NCBI GenBank assembly: GCA_016784735.1
Contig: JADHUC010000005.1
Coordinates: forward strand, 32,321-96,320
Direction of reading: 5' to 3'
DNA: 64,000 bases
Source of the DNA: Pirellulaceae bacterium
GTDB taxonomy: Bacteria; Planctomycetota; Planctomycetia; Pirellulales; Pirellulaceae
This document shows, one piece after another, positions 34,344 through 42,395 of the stretch. The position numbers and the translations under genes are program-made. Numbering within the stretch: the first letter of the stretch is position 1; each line of letters opens with the position of its first letter. The notes below the pieces were generated by a model. It was given only the letters and a program-made list of their open reading frames with translations, ran no database searches and was not told the origin of the DNA.

Positions 34344-36806
34344 GTGACGCCGATGCCTGTGGGATTGTTTGCGCTTTGTGTTGCGGGAGTGTTGGCCGAA
34401 CCGCCGGAGACTTCGCAGCCGACGCGGCAAGTGCTGTTTCATGTTGGGGGCCAGGACCTGTTCGACAAGACGCTCTCTTTCAAACGGGAAGGGGAGAAGG
34501 ACGGAGCGCGGCGCGTGATCGTAAATCTTGACGACGGAGAGACGTTTTGTCCAATCGAGATGGGCCGGTGGATCGCGGGAGGTAGAGGTGCCTGTGGGCT
34601 GGAGTTCCGCTTCCGGAACGACCTTGAAGAAGGTGAATATTGGCTGCACGTCGTGTGGCAGGGAAGGACCGGCAGGGGCGATCAGTTCGAGGTGTTCTCG
34701 AACGATGAGCGTATCGGCGAAAGCAGCAAGGCCGAGCAAGCCTCAAGCCGCGGCAACACTCGCGACCGGTTCCGATTGAAGATCCAAGAAGGCGAGAACC
34801 GCATCCTGCTTAAACTGGTCTCGCCGTTCACTCATGCCTTGCGTCTCAAGGATATCGCCCTGTGCCGCTATGACAGCATGGATCCGTTGCCGCTCCCAGC
34901 GTGCCCGACGGCGAGGATATTCACGCTCGCGGAATACGAGCAGGTGATCGGCGAGCCAGGGCTGAGGATCGACGCGAAGAACGTGCGTCTGTTCACACCT
35001 CGCAGCAAAGAGAGGCAGGCGAAGACCCTCTTTCCTATTCTTGCGAAGGCTTACGACACGCTTCGCGAGACCGCCGGCAGGCACGCAGACCACAAGGTTG
35101 TGGTCTATGCGCTTCCGGATTCAAGCCCGCATTGTACGGGCCGCGCGGATCCTGGCACGTGCGTCATTCCGTACGGGTACGAACTGCTGGACGTGGATGA
35201 GAGGGAAACGTGGCTGGAGACACTTGACGCAATGTGTTCAGAGATGAAGCGCTTCTTCCCGGCTGGGCCGTTGGCAGATCTGGATGTTTCCGCATTGCTG
35301 GAGAAGGTAAGTCAGTCGAGGACGCCCGATCGCTACACAGTGCAATTTGGCGATCCCGGTCGAAGCCGGTTTGCACCGCCGCCCGGGAGAAACGATGCAG
35401 AGGAGCGAACTTGCACGGAGGAAGTGCTGTTTCACATCGGCGGCGACGGCCTGTTTGATAAGACCCTTTCCTTCGACATCGTTGGAGAGGAGCAAGGCGA
35501 GCGGCGCGTGGTCGTGGATCTGAGTGCGGCAGAGATCTACTGTCCAATCGAAATCGGCCGGCGGATCACGCAGTGGACACGGGTATCGACCATGCCCGGA
35601 GGGGGCAAAGGCGCCGACACTCTGGAGTTCGTCATTTCGAACGATTTCCAGGCCGCAGACTATTGGCTGCATGTCGTGTGGCAGGCCGCGTCACAAGAGG
35701 CAGCGCAGTTCGAGTTGTTCTCGAACGGGAAGCGGATCGGGGCGAGCCGAAATGGGACGGCGAGTGCTGCCTATGAGTGGAACGAGGAGAAGTTCCGGGT
35801 TCGGGCCAACCAAGAGGAGAACCGGATCCAACTCAAGCTGCTCACACCCAACGGCGTGGTAAGGCTCAAGGATGTGGCGCTGTGCCTCCATGAGAGTCTC
35901 GAGCCGTTGCCTCGTCCGGTCTGTCCGACGGTGGTGCTGCGGAACCTGGCGGAGTTCGAGGAGGCCATCCGCGAGCCTGCAGTTGTCTTGGACAGCAAGT
36001 ATGTGCGTCTGTTTGCTTCAAAGAAGATGGAAAGGCAGGCGCGGATTGCATTTCCGTACATCACGAAGGGATACGACGCGCTCTACCACATGATCGGCAT
36101 GCATACGAACTACAAGCTCGTGATCTACTCGTCGCCCGACTGGAGTCCTCATTGCTGGGGCGGGACGGCCACGGGAGCCACGCTGATCCCGTACGGCTAC
36201 TTCCTGCTTGATCTGGACAGGCAGGAGGAATGGAAACGGCACGGTGTTCCTCGTCTTGTCGGGCTCTTCGAGGAGATGGGGCACGATTTCACGCTTGGGC
36301 TGGGCACGCGTTTTGGCGGCGAAGCCATCGGGATGTACCTTTCGGGAAAGGTGACGATGGAGGTAACGGGGAATCCCTATACCCGCGACAGACGGGAGCG
36401 GGGCAGGAAAGCGCTCAAGGAAACGATGCGGCGATACATCGAGGGCGGGTATGTGTTCCCGGAGGACATCCCGGGAGGTGTGAGTGACCGCATCCATCAC
36501 GAAATCCTGTATGAATGCGAGGAAAAGTATGGTCCGGACTTCTGGCGCGACTTCTTCACCGAGGTCCGCAAGCAGCGCGCTCGCCTGCGCACCGCGGACG
36601 GCAACACACGGTATCGGATCACCGTCGACTGTTTCGATCGTCTGCCGGGATTAGACTTCCGAGAAATGCTGCGCGACCTGCGAATCTCCGACAAGACAAG
36701 TTGGTACTCGTTGAAGCCCAGCCGACCCGAGTGGGACCGTCGCTTCATCCCGCCACACGAGCGCCAGCCCGGCGATTATCCGGCCGACAGGTCCGAGCAG
36801 CGATAA
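34344..36806 (+). CDS. Secreted protein with tandem-duplicated halves and a broken gluzincin-like motif
   Basis: The product is 820 residues. The GTG at 34344 sits 5 nt after AAGGAGG (34332-34338), and a signal peptide follows (PVGLFALCVAGVLAE). Two homologous blocks are visible: VLFHVGGQDLFDKTLSF at about 30 and VLFHIGGDGLFDKTLSF at about 360, each followed by EYWLHVVWQ/DYWLHVVWQ, LRLKDIALC/VRLKDVALC and VIPYGYELLD/LIPYGYFLLD. Only the second block continues into a metallopeptidase-like part (FEEMGHDFTLG...YVFPEDIPGG), where the expected HExxH reads EEMGH; in the first block it reads SEMKR. It is probably a carbohydrate-binding, inactive peptidase-like protein. It is not clearly part of an operon. 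Confidence 0.75.
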   Translation: MTPMPVGLFALCVAGVLAEPPETSQPTRQVLFHVGGQDLFDKTLSFKREGEKDGARRVIVNLDDGETFCPIEMGRWIAGGRGACGLEFRFRNDLEEGEYWLHVVWQGRTGRGDQFEVFSNDERIGESSKAEQASSRGNTRDRFRLKIQEGENRILLKLVSPFTHALRLKDIALCRYDSMDPLPLPACPTARIFTLAEYEQVIGEPGLRIDAKNVRLFTPRSKERQAKTLFPILAKAYDTLRETAGRHADHKVVVYALPDSSPHCTGRADPGTCVIPYGYELLDVDERETWLETLDAMCSEMKRFFPAGPLADLDVSALLEKVSQSRTPDRYTVQFGDPGRSRFAPPPGRNDAEERTCTEEVLFHIGGDGLFDKTLSFDIVGEEQGERRVVVDLSAAEIYCPIEIGRRITQWTRVSTMPGGGKGADTLEFVISNDFQAADYWLHVVWQAASQEAAQFELFSNGKRIGASRNGTASAAYEWNEEKFRVRANQEENRIQLKLLTPNGVVRLKDVALCLHESLEPLPRPVCPTVVLRNLAEFEEAIREPAVVLDSKYVRLFASKKMERQARIAFPYITKGYDALYHMIGMHTNYKLVIYSSPDWSPHCWGGTATGATLIPYGYFLLDLDRQEEWKRHGVPRLVGLFEEMGHDFTLGLGTRFGGEAIGMYLSGKVTMEVTGNPYTRDRRERGRKALKETMRRYIEGGYVFPEDIPGGVSDRIHHEILYECEEKYGPDFWRDFFTEVRKQRARLRTADGNTRYRITVDCFDRLPGLDFREMLRDLRISDKTSWYSLKPSRPEWDRRFIPPHERQPGDYPADRSEQR

Positions 36807-36893
36807 TGCGTTCCAGCAACTCACTCACTCTTTGCGGATGACGACCGCGGACCGGCGCCAATGATCCGGTGAAAGAGAAAGGGGAGATCCGAA

Positions 36894-37007
36894 ATGAAGA
36901 AGCATACCCTGTGTTTTCTTAGTGCCTTGTGCCTCGTGCTCACGTGCCATTGGGTCTGCGCCGCGGAACAGATCAATCCGCTCCCGCCGCAACCGACCAA
37001 GCGGTGA
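36894..37007 (+). CDS. Short signal-peptide ORF, probably a truncated gene
   Basis: The ORF encodes 37 residues: a textbook signal peptide (MKKHTLCFLSALCLVLTCHW..., cleavage after CAA) and then only EQINPLPPQPTKR before a TGA. AAGGGGAG lies 6 nt upstream, so translation should be efficient. The stop lies 2 nt from the end of the convergent DUF4185 gene. The clean ribosome site and signal with almost no mature part suggest the 5' end of a gene cut off by recombination. A genuine small secreted peptide is the alternative. Confidence 0.55.
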   Translation: MKKHTLCFLSALCLVLTCHWVCAAEQINPLPPQPTKR

Positions 37008-37009
37008 AC

Positions 37010-38080
37010 TCAGTGTGCGTCGTCGCCCAGAGCGAGTGTGCCCTTGATCAGCATGAATCGATCTTGGCCGCCCGTGAAGATCGCCCACATCGTCTTTCCA
37101 TCGCCAACGATCCATTTAGTCGGAATGTTGATGAAGAGCATCTCGCGGCCGATCCCGGTTCCCCTCAGCTTGAGCCAATTGTCGTAATACGCCACCGTTG
37201 TCCAGGGGCCCCACGGCTCGGGCGCGTCGAAGATGCCAAGCGTCCCTTGGTCGCCCCTGTGCACGGTCAACACGTATCGTCTGATCGCGGCGCTGTAGAT
37301 GACCTGCACTCCCTCCACGCCGGCGGGGTCCGTGAAGTATGGTTTCCGCTTGTTCATGTCGCGTGACCACATGGGAGTTCCTCCGTTATCGAGGCCCGCA
37401 AAGAACCAGTAGTCCGTTCTTGTCTTCAGCTTCGTACGGTAGACGCGTCCCATGTATCCGAGCGAGCCTTCAGCCCATCCCGTCTGGTTGCGGCCATAGA
37501 AGTAGACGTAATCGTCACGCGCCCCTGAGTAGTCTCGGCCGAACTGAAGAAACGTGCTCGGTTTGAAGTTCCCGTCTCCTTTCGGCCAGTGCCACGACGA
37601 TTGCTGCCATGACGCGCCTCGATCGTCTGACCAGATCAGGGATTGATTCACGTCAGGCCACGGCCCATCCTGCCGATTCAGCCAGCCGTAGAGAGTCCCA
37701 TCGACGGACACGATCCCACCGGTCTTTCCCTTCTTCGGAAAGGAGGCTGGGTGTTGCGCGTTCTTTCCGCCGTTAACGTTAATGGCGACGAACTTCTCTG
37801 GTGGACCTTCGATGCGGGCAAACCCCATACTCACGCGTCCATCCGAATTCGTCCCGCCGAAGCCACCACCGTCACCCCAAGATGTGTAAATGTGTCCGTC
37901 CGGTCCCCAAGTGACGGGCCAGAGGTCGCTGCCGGGTGCGGCTGTTCTGAGCGTTTCCCGATGCCAGTGGATGCTTTCGATAACCGTGCTCGGCGGGTAG
38001 GGCGGTGCGCCAAAGACAACAATCGGCAGCCAATTCTGTAGGAGCGAGCAAACGACGAATGCCTTGGTGAGTCTGGACAT
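37010..38080 (-). CDS. Secreted DUF4185-like protein
   Basis: The product is 356 residues. The ATG at 38080 follows GCAGGAAA and begins a signal peptide (MSRLTKAFVVCSLLQNWLPIVVFG). The core shows SDLWPVTWGPDGHIYTSWGD at about 55, SLIWSDDRGASWQQSSW at about 155, and repeated Asp/Trp-rich strands, consistent with a five-bladed propeller of the DUF4185 type, related to sugar-active propeller families. It lies beside a pectate lyase remnant and a PL11 lyase, so a role in plant or algal polysaccharide use is plausible but not shown. Confidence 0.72.
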   Translation of the reverse strand: MSRLTKAFVVCSLLQNWLPIVVFGAPPYPPSTVIESIHWHRETLRTAAPGSDLWPVTWGPDGHIYTSWGDGGGFGGTNSDGRVSMGFARIEGPPEKFVAINVNGGKNAQHPASFPKKGKTGGIVSVDGTLYGWLNRQDGPWPDVNQSLIWSDDRGASWQQSSWHWPKGDGNFKPSTFLQFGRDYSGARDDYVYFYGRNQTGWAEGSLGYMGRVYRTKLKTRTDYWFFAGLDNGGTPMWSRDMNKRKPYFTDPAGVEGVQVIYSAAIRRYVLTVHRGDQGTLGIFDAPEPWGPWTTVAYYDNWLKLRGTGIGREMLFINIPTKWIVGDGKTMWAIFTGGQDRFMLIKGTLALGDDAH

Positions 38081-38149
38081 GAGTTTCCTGCGAGATCGAA
38101 GCATGCTGACAGTCGATTACGTAAAGCGAAGGAGATCGCTGAATTTGGT

Positions 38150-38276
38150 TCACTCAAACAAACCGTTGATGAAGACCTCGATGTTGGTGTAACACTGCTC
38201 GCTCAGGTCCGTTCCGTTGGCGTTGGCCTTCTGCGGATCGAGGCCGTGTTCTTAGCCGTCCGGCATGTGCATTGGG
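38150..38276 (-). pseudogene. Remnant of a secreted polysaccharide lyase C-terminus
   Basis: On the minus strand, HPMHMPDG, an in-frame TAA, and then EHGLDPQKANANGTDLSEQ and CYTNIEVFINGLFE read to a TGA at 38150-38152. This is the Asp-rich, His-Gly-Leu-Asp-Pro tail and TNIExxxNGL ending typical of planctomycete pectate lyases and related secreted enzymes. Upstream similarity stops at the end of the PL11 gene, and the internal stop replaces a residue in the calcium-loop-like MPDGxEH. It is a decayed end of a lost neighbour. Confidence 0.6.
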
Positions 38277-38296
38277 TGTCTAGCCAACCCGTGAGA

Positions 38297-40225
38297 TTAA
38301 CGCAAGTAGCCGTTGCCGATCAGACAGATGTTGGGTCGCGGTGGCGGTTTCATCCCATGGCCGAGGAAGAAGCTCGGGTGGGGCGGTTTGTTGTAAACCA
38401 CATTTTGCCAGGCGATTCCCAGCCGGTATTGCGGATCGTGCATGAGGGTGTAGACGCGGTGTTCGGTTGGGATCGTCGTTGTGTAAAGCCGTAACGATTG
38501 GCCGTCGGGCGCGGTTGTCAGCAACTCTTCGCGCCAGTCGCCGATCAGGTCGCCCGTCAGGTTGGGCCGACGACTGCGGGCGCCTTCCGTCGAGAAGAGC
38601 CTCTTTTCCACGCCGGTTTCCCAGTTCCATTTGTTGATGCCGGAGGAGGTGAGCAATTCGCGGAGCAGATCGCCGTCCCACCAGATGACGAAGTCCGTCG
38701 AGCGAGGCTTGGAACCAATCTCTCGGCCACGCGAATCGCGCAGGCCGCCCGGCCCACCCCACGCTTCATAGCCCAGGTGGCGCGGGTCGATGTCGGCTGC
38801 CGTCCCCGCGCCGACGTCGACGCCGGGACTGTGGCTCCAAAGGATTTCGCCAGTGCGCGCGTCGCGCATCGCTGCGCCGGGCGTTCTGAATCGGACGGTT
38901 GCCCCTTCGTTTTCGTGGATAGTGAAGACCTCCAGTCCAGCACGGTCGGGATACATGTCGCTGATGTGCATGGAATCGCCGTGGCGCAATCCGGTGGAGT
39001 AGAGTCCTTGGCCATCGTCGTCGACAACCATCGCGTGGTAGACAATCTCGTCCTTCCCGTCCTCGTCCACGTCGGCCACCGACAGCGAATGACCGCCCAT
39101 TCCTGAGTAAGGCGAAGCGTCGCGGAAGGGAGGATGGCTGATGCCCGAGTCGAAAACCCAACGGCTGGTCAACTCGCCATCGCGCCAGTCCCACGCGGCC
39201 ATGACAATTCGTCCGTAGACGCCTCGGCACATCACGACGCTCGGACGCTCGCCATCCAGGTAGGCGACGCAGGCCAGAAAGCGGTCGCAACGATTGCCGT
39301 AGCGGTCGTTACCGCCGTTTCCACCGATGCCGCCCCAGCCGTCAATCGGGTCGCGGCTGGGGATGTAGTCCACCGATTTCAACGCGGCGCCTGTCTGGCC
39401 ATCGAAGATGGTGAAGTACTCCGGGCCGTCGAGGATACGCCCGAAAGTCTGCTCCTCTTCATTCTTGCTCCGCCAGTCCTTGTTGCGATCACCGATGACC
39501 TCACCTGTGCCGTCCGTCGTGCCATCGGCCGTTTTGCAGACCATCTCCGCTTTGCCGTCGCCGTCCAGGTCGTAGACCATGAACTGCGTGTAATGCTCGC
39601 CCTCGCGGATGTTGATGCCCAGATCGACGCGCCACATGTGCGTGCCGTCCAACTCGTAGGCGTCGAGGACCGGAGTTCCGGTGATCCCGGCATGTGCATT
39701 GTCCCGGGCGCGCGACACTTGATGAAGGACAATCTCGTAGTCCCCATCGCCATCCAGATCGGCGACCGACGCATCGCCTGGTCGGTATTCGGCGATGGGT
39801 TGGATCGGGATTTCGAGGTAATCCCTGTCCCAGGCCGTCACCGGTTTCGAAGCGGCCGATTCGTCGCCGTTCATCAGCGGCCGAACGAAATACTGGATCG
39901 ACCGATCGACGCTGACACCGCGATCCACATAGTTCGTGGCATCGGCAATGGGCGCCGCGTTGACCTTGACCGGCGAGCCTCCGTCGACGATGCGATAGAG
40001 ATTGAAGGCGATTGACTCGGGCTCGGTCCCGAACAATCGCCAGCCGACGTAGACGCTGTTGTCGTCCTGCTTGACGGCGACGATCCCTCGTGTGAGATTC
40101 TCCATCTGACGTTGCGCCGGAGCGGCTGCAGCCAAAACCGCCAGCAGTCCAAGACCAACGGAGACACGGATTGAAGGGAGCAAGATCCTAGCGGTTCGTT
40201 TATTCAGAGTCATCATGCTGGACAT
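38297..40225 (-). CDS. Rhamnogalacturonan lyase, PL11 family
   Basis: The product is 642 residues, with a signal peptide ending in AAAAPAQ. It matches the PL11 layout: an N-terminal fibronectin-like part (RQMENLTRGIVAVKQDDNSVYVGWRL), then an eight-bladed propeller with calcium-type loops DLDGDGDYEIVLHQ, DLDGDGKAEMVCKTADGT and DVDEDGKDEIVY, and the C-terminal EHRVYTLMHDPQYRLGIAWQN. This family cleaves the rhamnogalacturonan I backbone of pectin by beta-elimination. A sulfatase gene diverges upstream (189 nt gap), and a pectate lyase remnant and DUF4185 gene lie downstream. Confidence 0.93.
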   Translation of the reverse strand: MSSMMTLNKRTARILLPSIRVSVGLGLLAVLAAAAPAQRQMENLTRGIVAVKQDDNSVYVGWRLFGTEPESIAFNLYRIVDGGSPVKVNAAPIADATNYVDRGVSVDRSIQYFVRPLMNGDESAASKPVTAWDRDYLEIPIQPIAEYRPGDASVADLDGDGDYEIVLHQVSRARDNAHAGITGTPVLDAYELDGTHMWRVDLGINIREGEHYTQFMVYDLDGDGKAEMVCKTADGTTDGTGEVIGDRNKDWRSKNEEEQTFGRILDGPEYFTIFDGQTGAALKSVDYIPSRDPIDGWGGIGGNGGNDRYGNRCDRFLACVAYLDGERPSVVMCRGVYGRIVMAAWDWRDGELTSRWVFDSGISHPPFRDASPYSGMGGHSLSVADVDEDGKDEIVYHAMVVDDDGQGLYSTGLRHGDSMHISDMYPDRAGLEVFTIHENEGATVRFRTPGAAMRDARTGEILWSHSPGVDVGAGTAADIDPRHLGYEAWGGPGGLRDSRGREIGSKPRSTDFVIWWDGDLLRELLTSSGINKWNWETGVEKRLFSTEGARSRRPNLTGDLIGDWREELLTTAPDGQSLRLYTTTIPTEHRVYTLMHDPQYRLGIAWQNVVYNKPPHPSFFLGHGMKPPPRPNICLIGNGYLR

Positions 40226-40414
40226 TATATACCGCGACTGGTGAGGACTGGTACATATGGTAGTTTAACCGTATGCCCGAGTCGCTTGCATCGAGTGCGG
40301 GTGGGAGATTGAGCGCTCATCCAAGTCTCTGATAGGGCATGATTGCAGCCTCGATCTGGATCTTGTACGTTTTCCTACAGCGATAGAGAAAGATGACGAG
40401 ACAAAGGAGTTGAA

Positions 40415-41896
40415 ATGACCGACATGTTAAAACTTCACATTCTCCCAGCTTCAGCCGCACTTGCGTGCGCGGCCCTTGTCGTTTTCACTCACCAGTGCGC
40501 GGTTGCCGCCGAACGCCCGAACGTGGTTTTTGTGCTCGTGGATAATCTCGGTTACAGCGATATCGGCTGTTTTGGCTCGACCAAACATCGAACACCGAAT
40601 ATCGATCGCTTGGCAGACGAAGGTGTGCGGCTGACCAGTTTCTACAGTGTGGCGCCGGTTTGCACGCCGTCGCGGGCAAGTTTTCTGACCGGTTGTTATC
40701 CGCGCCGAGTGGGAATGCACGTCGACTACAACGGGACGCAAGTTCTGATGGCCGTCTCGTCCCGTGGGTTGAATCCCGACGAGCACACAATCGCCGAACT
40801 GCTGAAGGATCGCGGGTACGCCACGGCCTGCTTTGGTAAGTGGCATTTGGGCGACCAGCCGCCCTTCCTGCCGCGCCGGCATGGATTCGACGAGTTCTTT
40901 GGGCTTCCCTACAGCGAGGATATGGGTGAGCGTGAGGCAACCGAGTACCGAGTGGCCGTTCCGCCGCTCCCGCTGATCGAAGGTGAAACCGTGATCGAAG
41001 CGCCGACGGATCCGAGTCAGTTGACCCGCCGGTTCACCGAACGGGCGGTCGATTTCATCGCGAAGAACAAAGGACGACCGTTCTTTCTCTATCTCCCGCA
41101 CACGATGCCGGGCAGCACGCGAGAGTCCTTCGCCAGTGAACGGTTCAAGGGCAAGTCCGCCAACGGCACCTACGGCGATGCCGTCGAGGAACTGGACTGG
41201 TCGATGGGCGAGATTTTGAAAGCGCTAGAGCACAATGGAATCGATGATCGGACACTTGTGATCTGGACGTCCGACAACGGCCCGTCACTGCGCAAGAATG
41301 TGGCACACGGCAGCGTCGCACCTTTGCAGGGTTGGGGTTATTCCACCGATGAAGGCGGCATGCGGATGCCGTTTGTCGCCCGCTGGCCGGGACAGATTCC
41401 GCCGGGAACGGAATCGGACGAATTGACCACGGCGATGGATCTCTTGCCGACCGTCGTCAAGCTGGCCGGCGGCGATGTGCCGGCAGATCGCGTGATCGAT
41501 GGTCATGACATCTGGTCGCTGTTGTCCGGGAAAGCAATCGCGAAATCTCCGTACGAAGCGTTCCATTTTTACTTCCTTGGCCAGTTGCAGGCCGTGCGTT
41601 CGGGCAAGTGGAAGCTGTATTTGCCGCTCGAAGAAAAGTGGGACCGCCGCCGCTGGCGCAACGACCAGTGCGATCCTTGCGAGTTGCGGCTGGTGGATCT
41701 CGATGCGGATATCGGCGAGGAACACAATCTCGCCGCCGCCAATCCGGAAGTCGTCAAGCGATTGACGGCCTACGCGGAACAAGCCCGCGGAGAACTAGGC
41801 GACATCGGCAAATCCGGAACAGGCCAACGTCCGGCCGGTCACTATCCCGACCCCCGACCGCTCTGGCTAAACCAGGTCAAGAGTGTGCCCGAGTAG
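40415..41896 (+). CDS. Secreted Cys-type (S1) arylsulfatase
   Basis: The product is 493 residues. The ATG follows AAAGGAG with 7 nt spacing, and the signal peptide ends in AVAAE. The formylglycine motif is C83-T-P-S-R87. The metal site shows LVDNLGYSD (D43-N44, where most members have Asp-Asp) and WTSDNGPS near 290. GKWHLGD near 143 gives the expected Lys/His pair. It would remove sulfate from a glycan. It diverges from the PL11 gene, so both could act on a sulfated or pectin-like polysaccharide. Confidence 0.93.
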   Translation: MTDMLKLHILPASAALACAALVVFTHQCAVAAERPNVVFVLVDNLGYSDIGCFGSTKHRTPNIDRLADEGVRLTSFYSVAPVCTPSRASFLTGCYPRRVGMHVDYNGTQVLMAVSSRGLNPDEHTIAELLKDRGYATACFGKWHLGDQPPFLPRRHGFDEFFGLPYSEDMGEREATEYRVAVPPLPLIEGETVIEAPTDPSQLTRRFTERAVDFIAKNKGRPFFLYLPHTMPGSTRESFASERFKGKSANGTYGDAVEELDWSMGEILKALEHNGIDDRTLVIWTSDNGPSLRKNVAHGSVAPLQGWGYSTDEGGMRMPFVARWPGQIPPGTESDELTTAMDLLPTVVKLAGGDVPADRVIDGHDIWSLLSGKAIAKSPYEAFHFYFLGQLQAVRSGKWKLYLPLEEKWDRRRWRNDQCDPCELRLVDLDADIGEEHNLAAANPEVVKRLTAYAEQARGELGDIGKSGTGQRPAGHYPDPRPLWLNQVKSVPE

Positions 41897-42004
41897 CTGC
41901 CGGAGACTCAATAGCGACCGATGCGTTCTGGTCCTGGATCGATAGAGAAAACGAACGCGTCGAAGCATGGGAAGAGCTGCGCGAAGAGCCGGATCGGTTT
42001 GACC

Positions 42005-42124
42005 TCAGGCTGCGGCGTACACACCGCCGCCCTCGATAAGGCTCTTCATGAGCACGGCGTCAACTACCTGTGGGTGTCCGTAATACGGCAGGGGCAGATG
42101 ATGCAGGCGATCCGCAACCTCGCC
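42005..42124 (-). pseudogene. C-terminal coding relic cut by a MITE-like element
   Basis: A minus-strand frame reads GEVADRLHHLPLPYYGHPQV, then VDAVLMKSLIEGGGVYAAA and a TGA (42005-42007). Its composition is protein-like, unlike the other frames here, and it begins exactly at the edge of the inverted-repeat element at 42125. The family is not recognised. The rest of 41897-42004 holds nothing convincing. Confidence 0.35.
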
Positions 42125-42260
42125 CCTAGTGCCTTGTCAAGCCTGAGAATTAGGGTTTAGGCTGTAGCGAAAGTCGCCAAGACTTTCGGCAATTCACGAT
42201 TCAACCGAAACTCTTGGCGAGTTTCGCTACCCCAAAATCGAACGTTGACAAAGCCCTAGG
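42125..42260. repeat. MITE-like inverted-repeat element
   Basis: The outer arms CCTAGTGCCTTGTCAA (42125-42140) and TTGACAAAGCCCTAGG (42245-42260) and the inner arms GTAGCGAAAGTCGCCAAGAC and GAGTTTCGCTAC give a 136-nt element. Both ends carry CTAG, which could be a target site. It contains no ORF. Beyond it, 42261-42395 holds only the approach to the Hsp70 gene. Confidence 0.7.
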
Positions 42261-42395
42261 CATCGCGACGAGCTACTTTTTGCGTCGGCTCCCCAGTAGG
42301 CATTTTGATTTTGCCCCCAATTCTGGTAATAATGATCCGTCTATGAGTGTTCCCTGCAACGGCGGTATTCAGGCCAAGTGACATGGGGCATCGCA

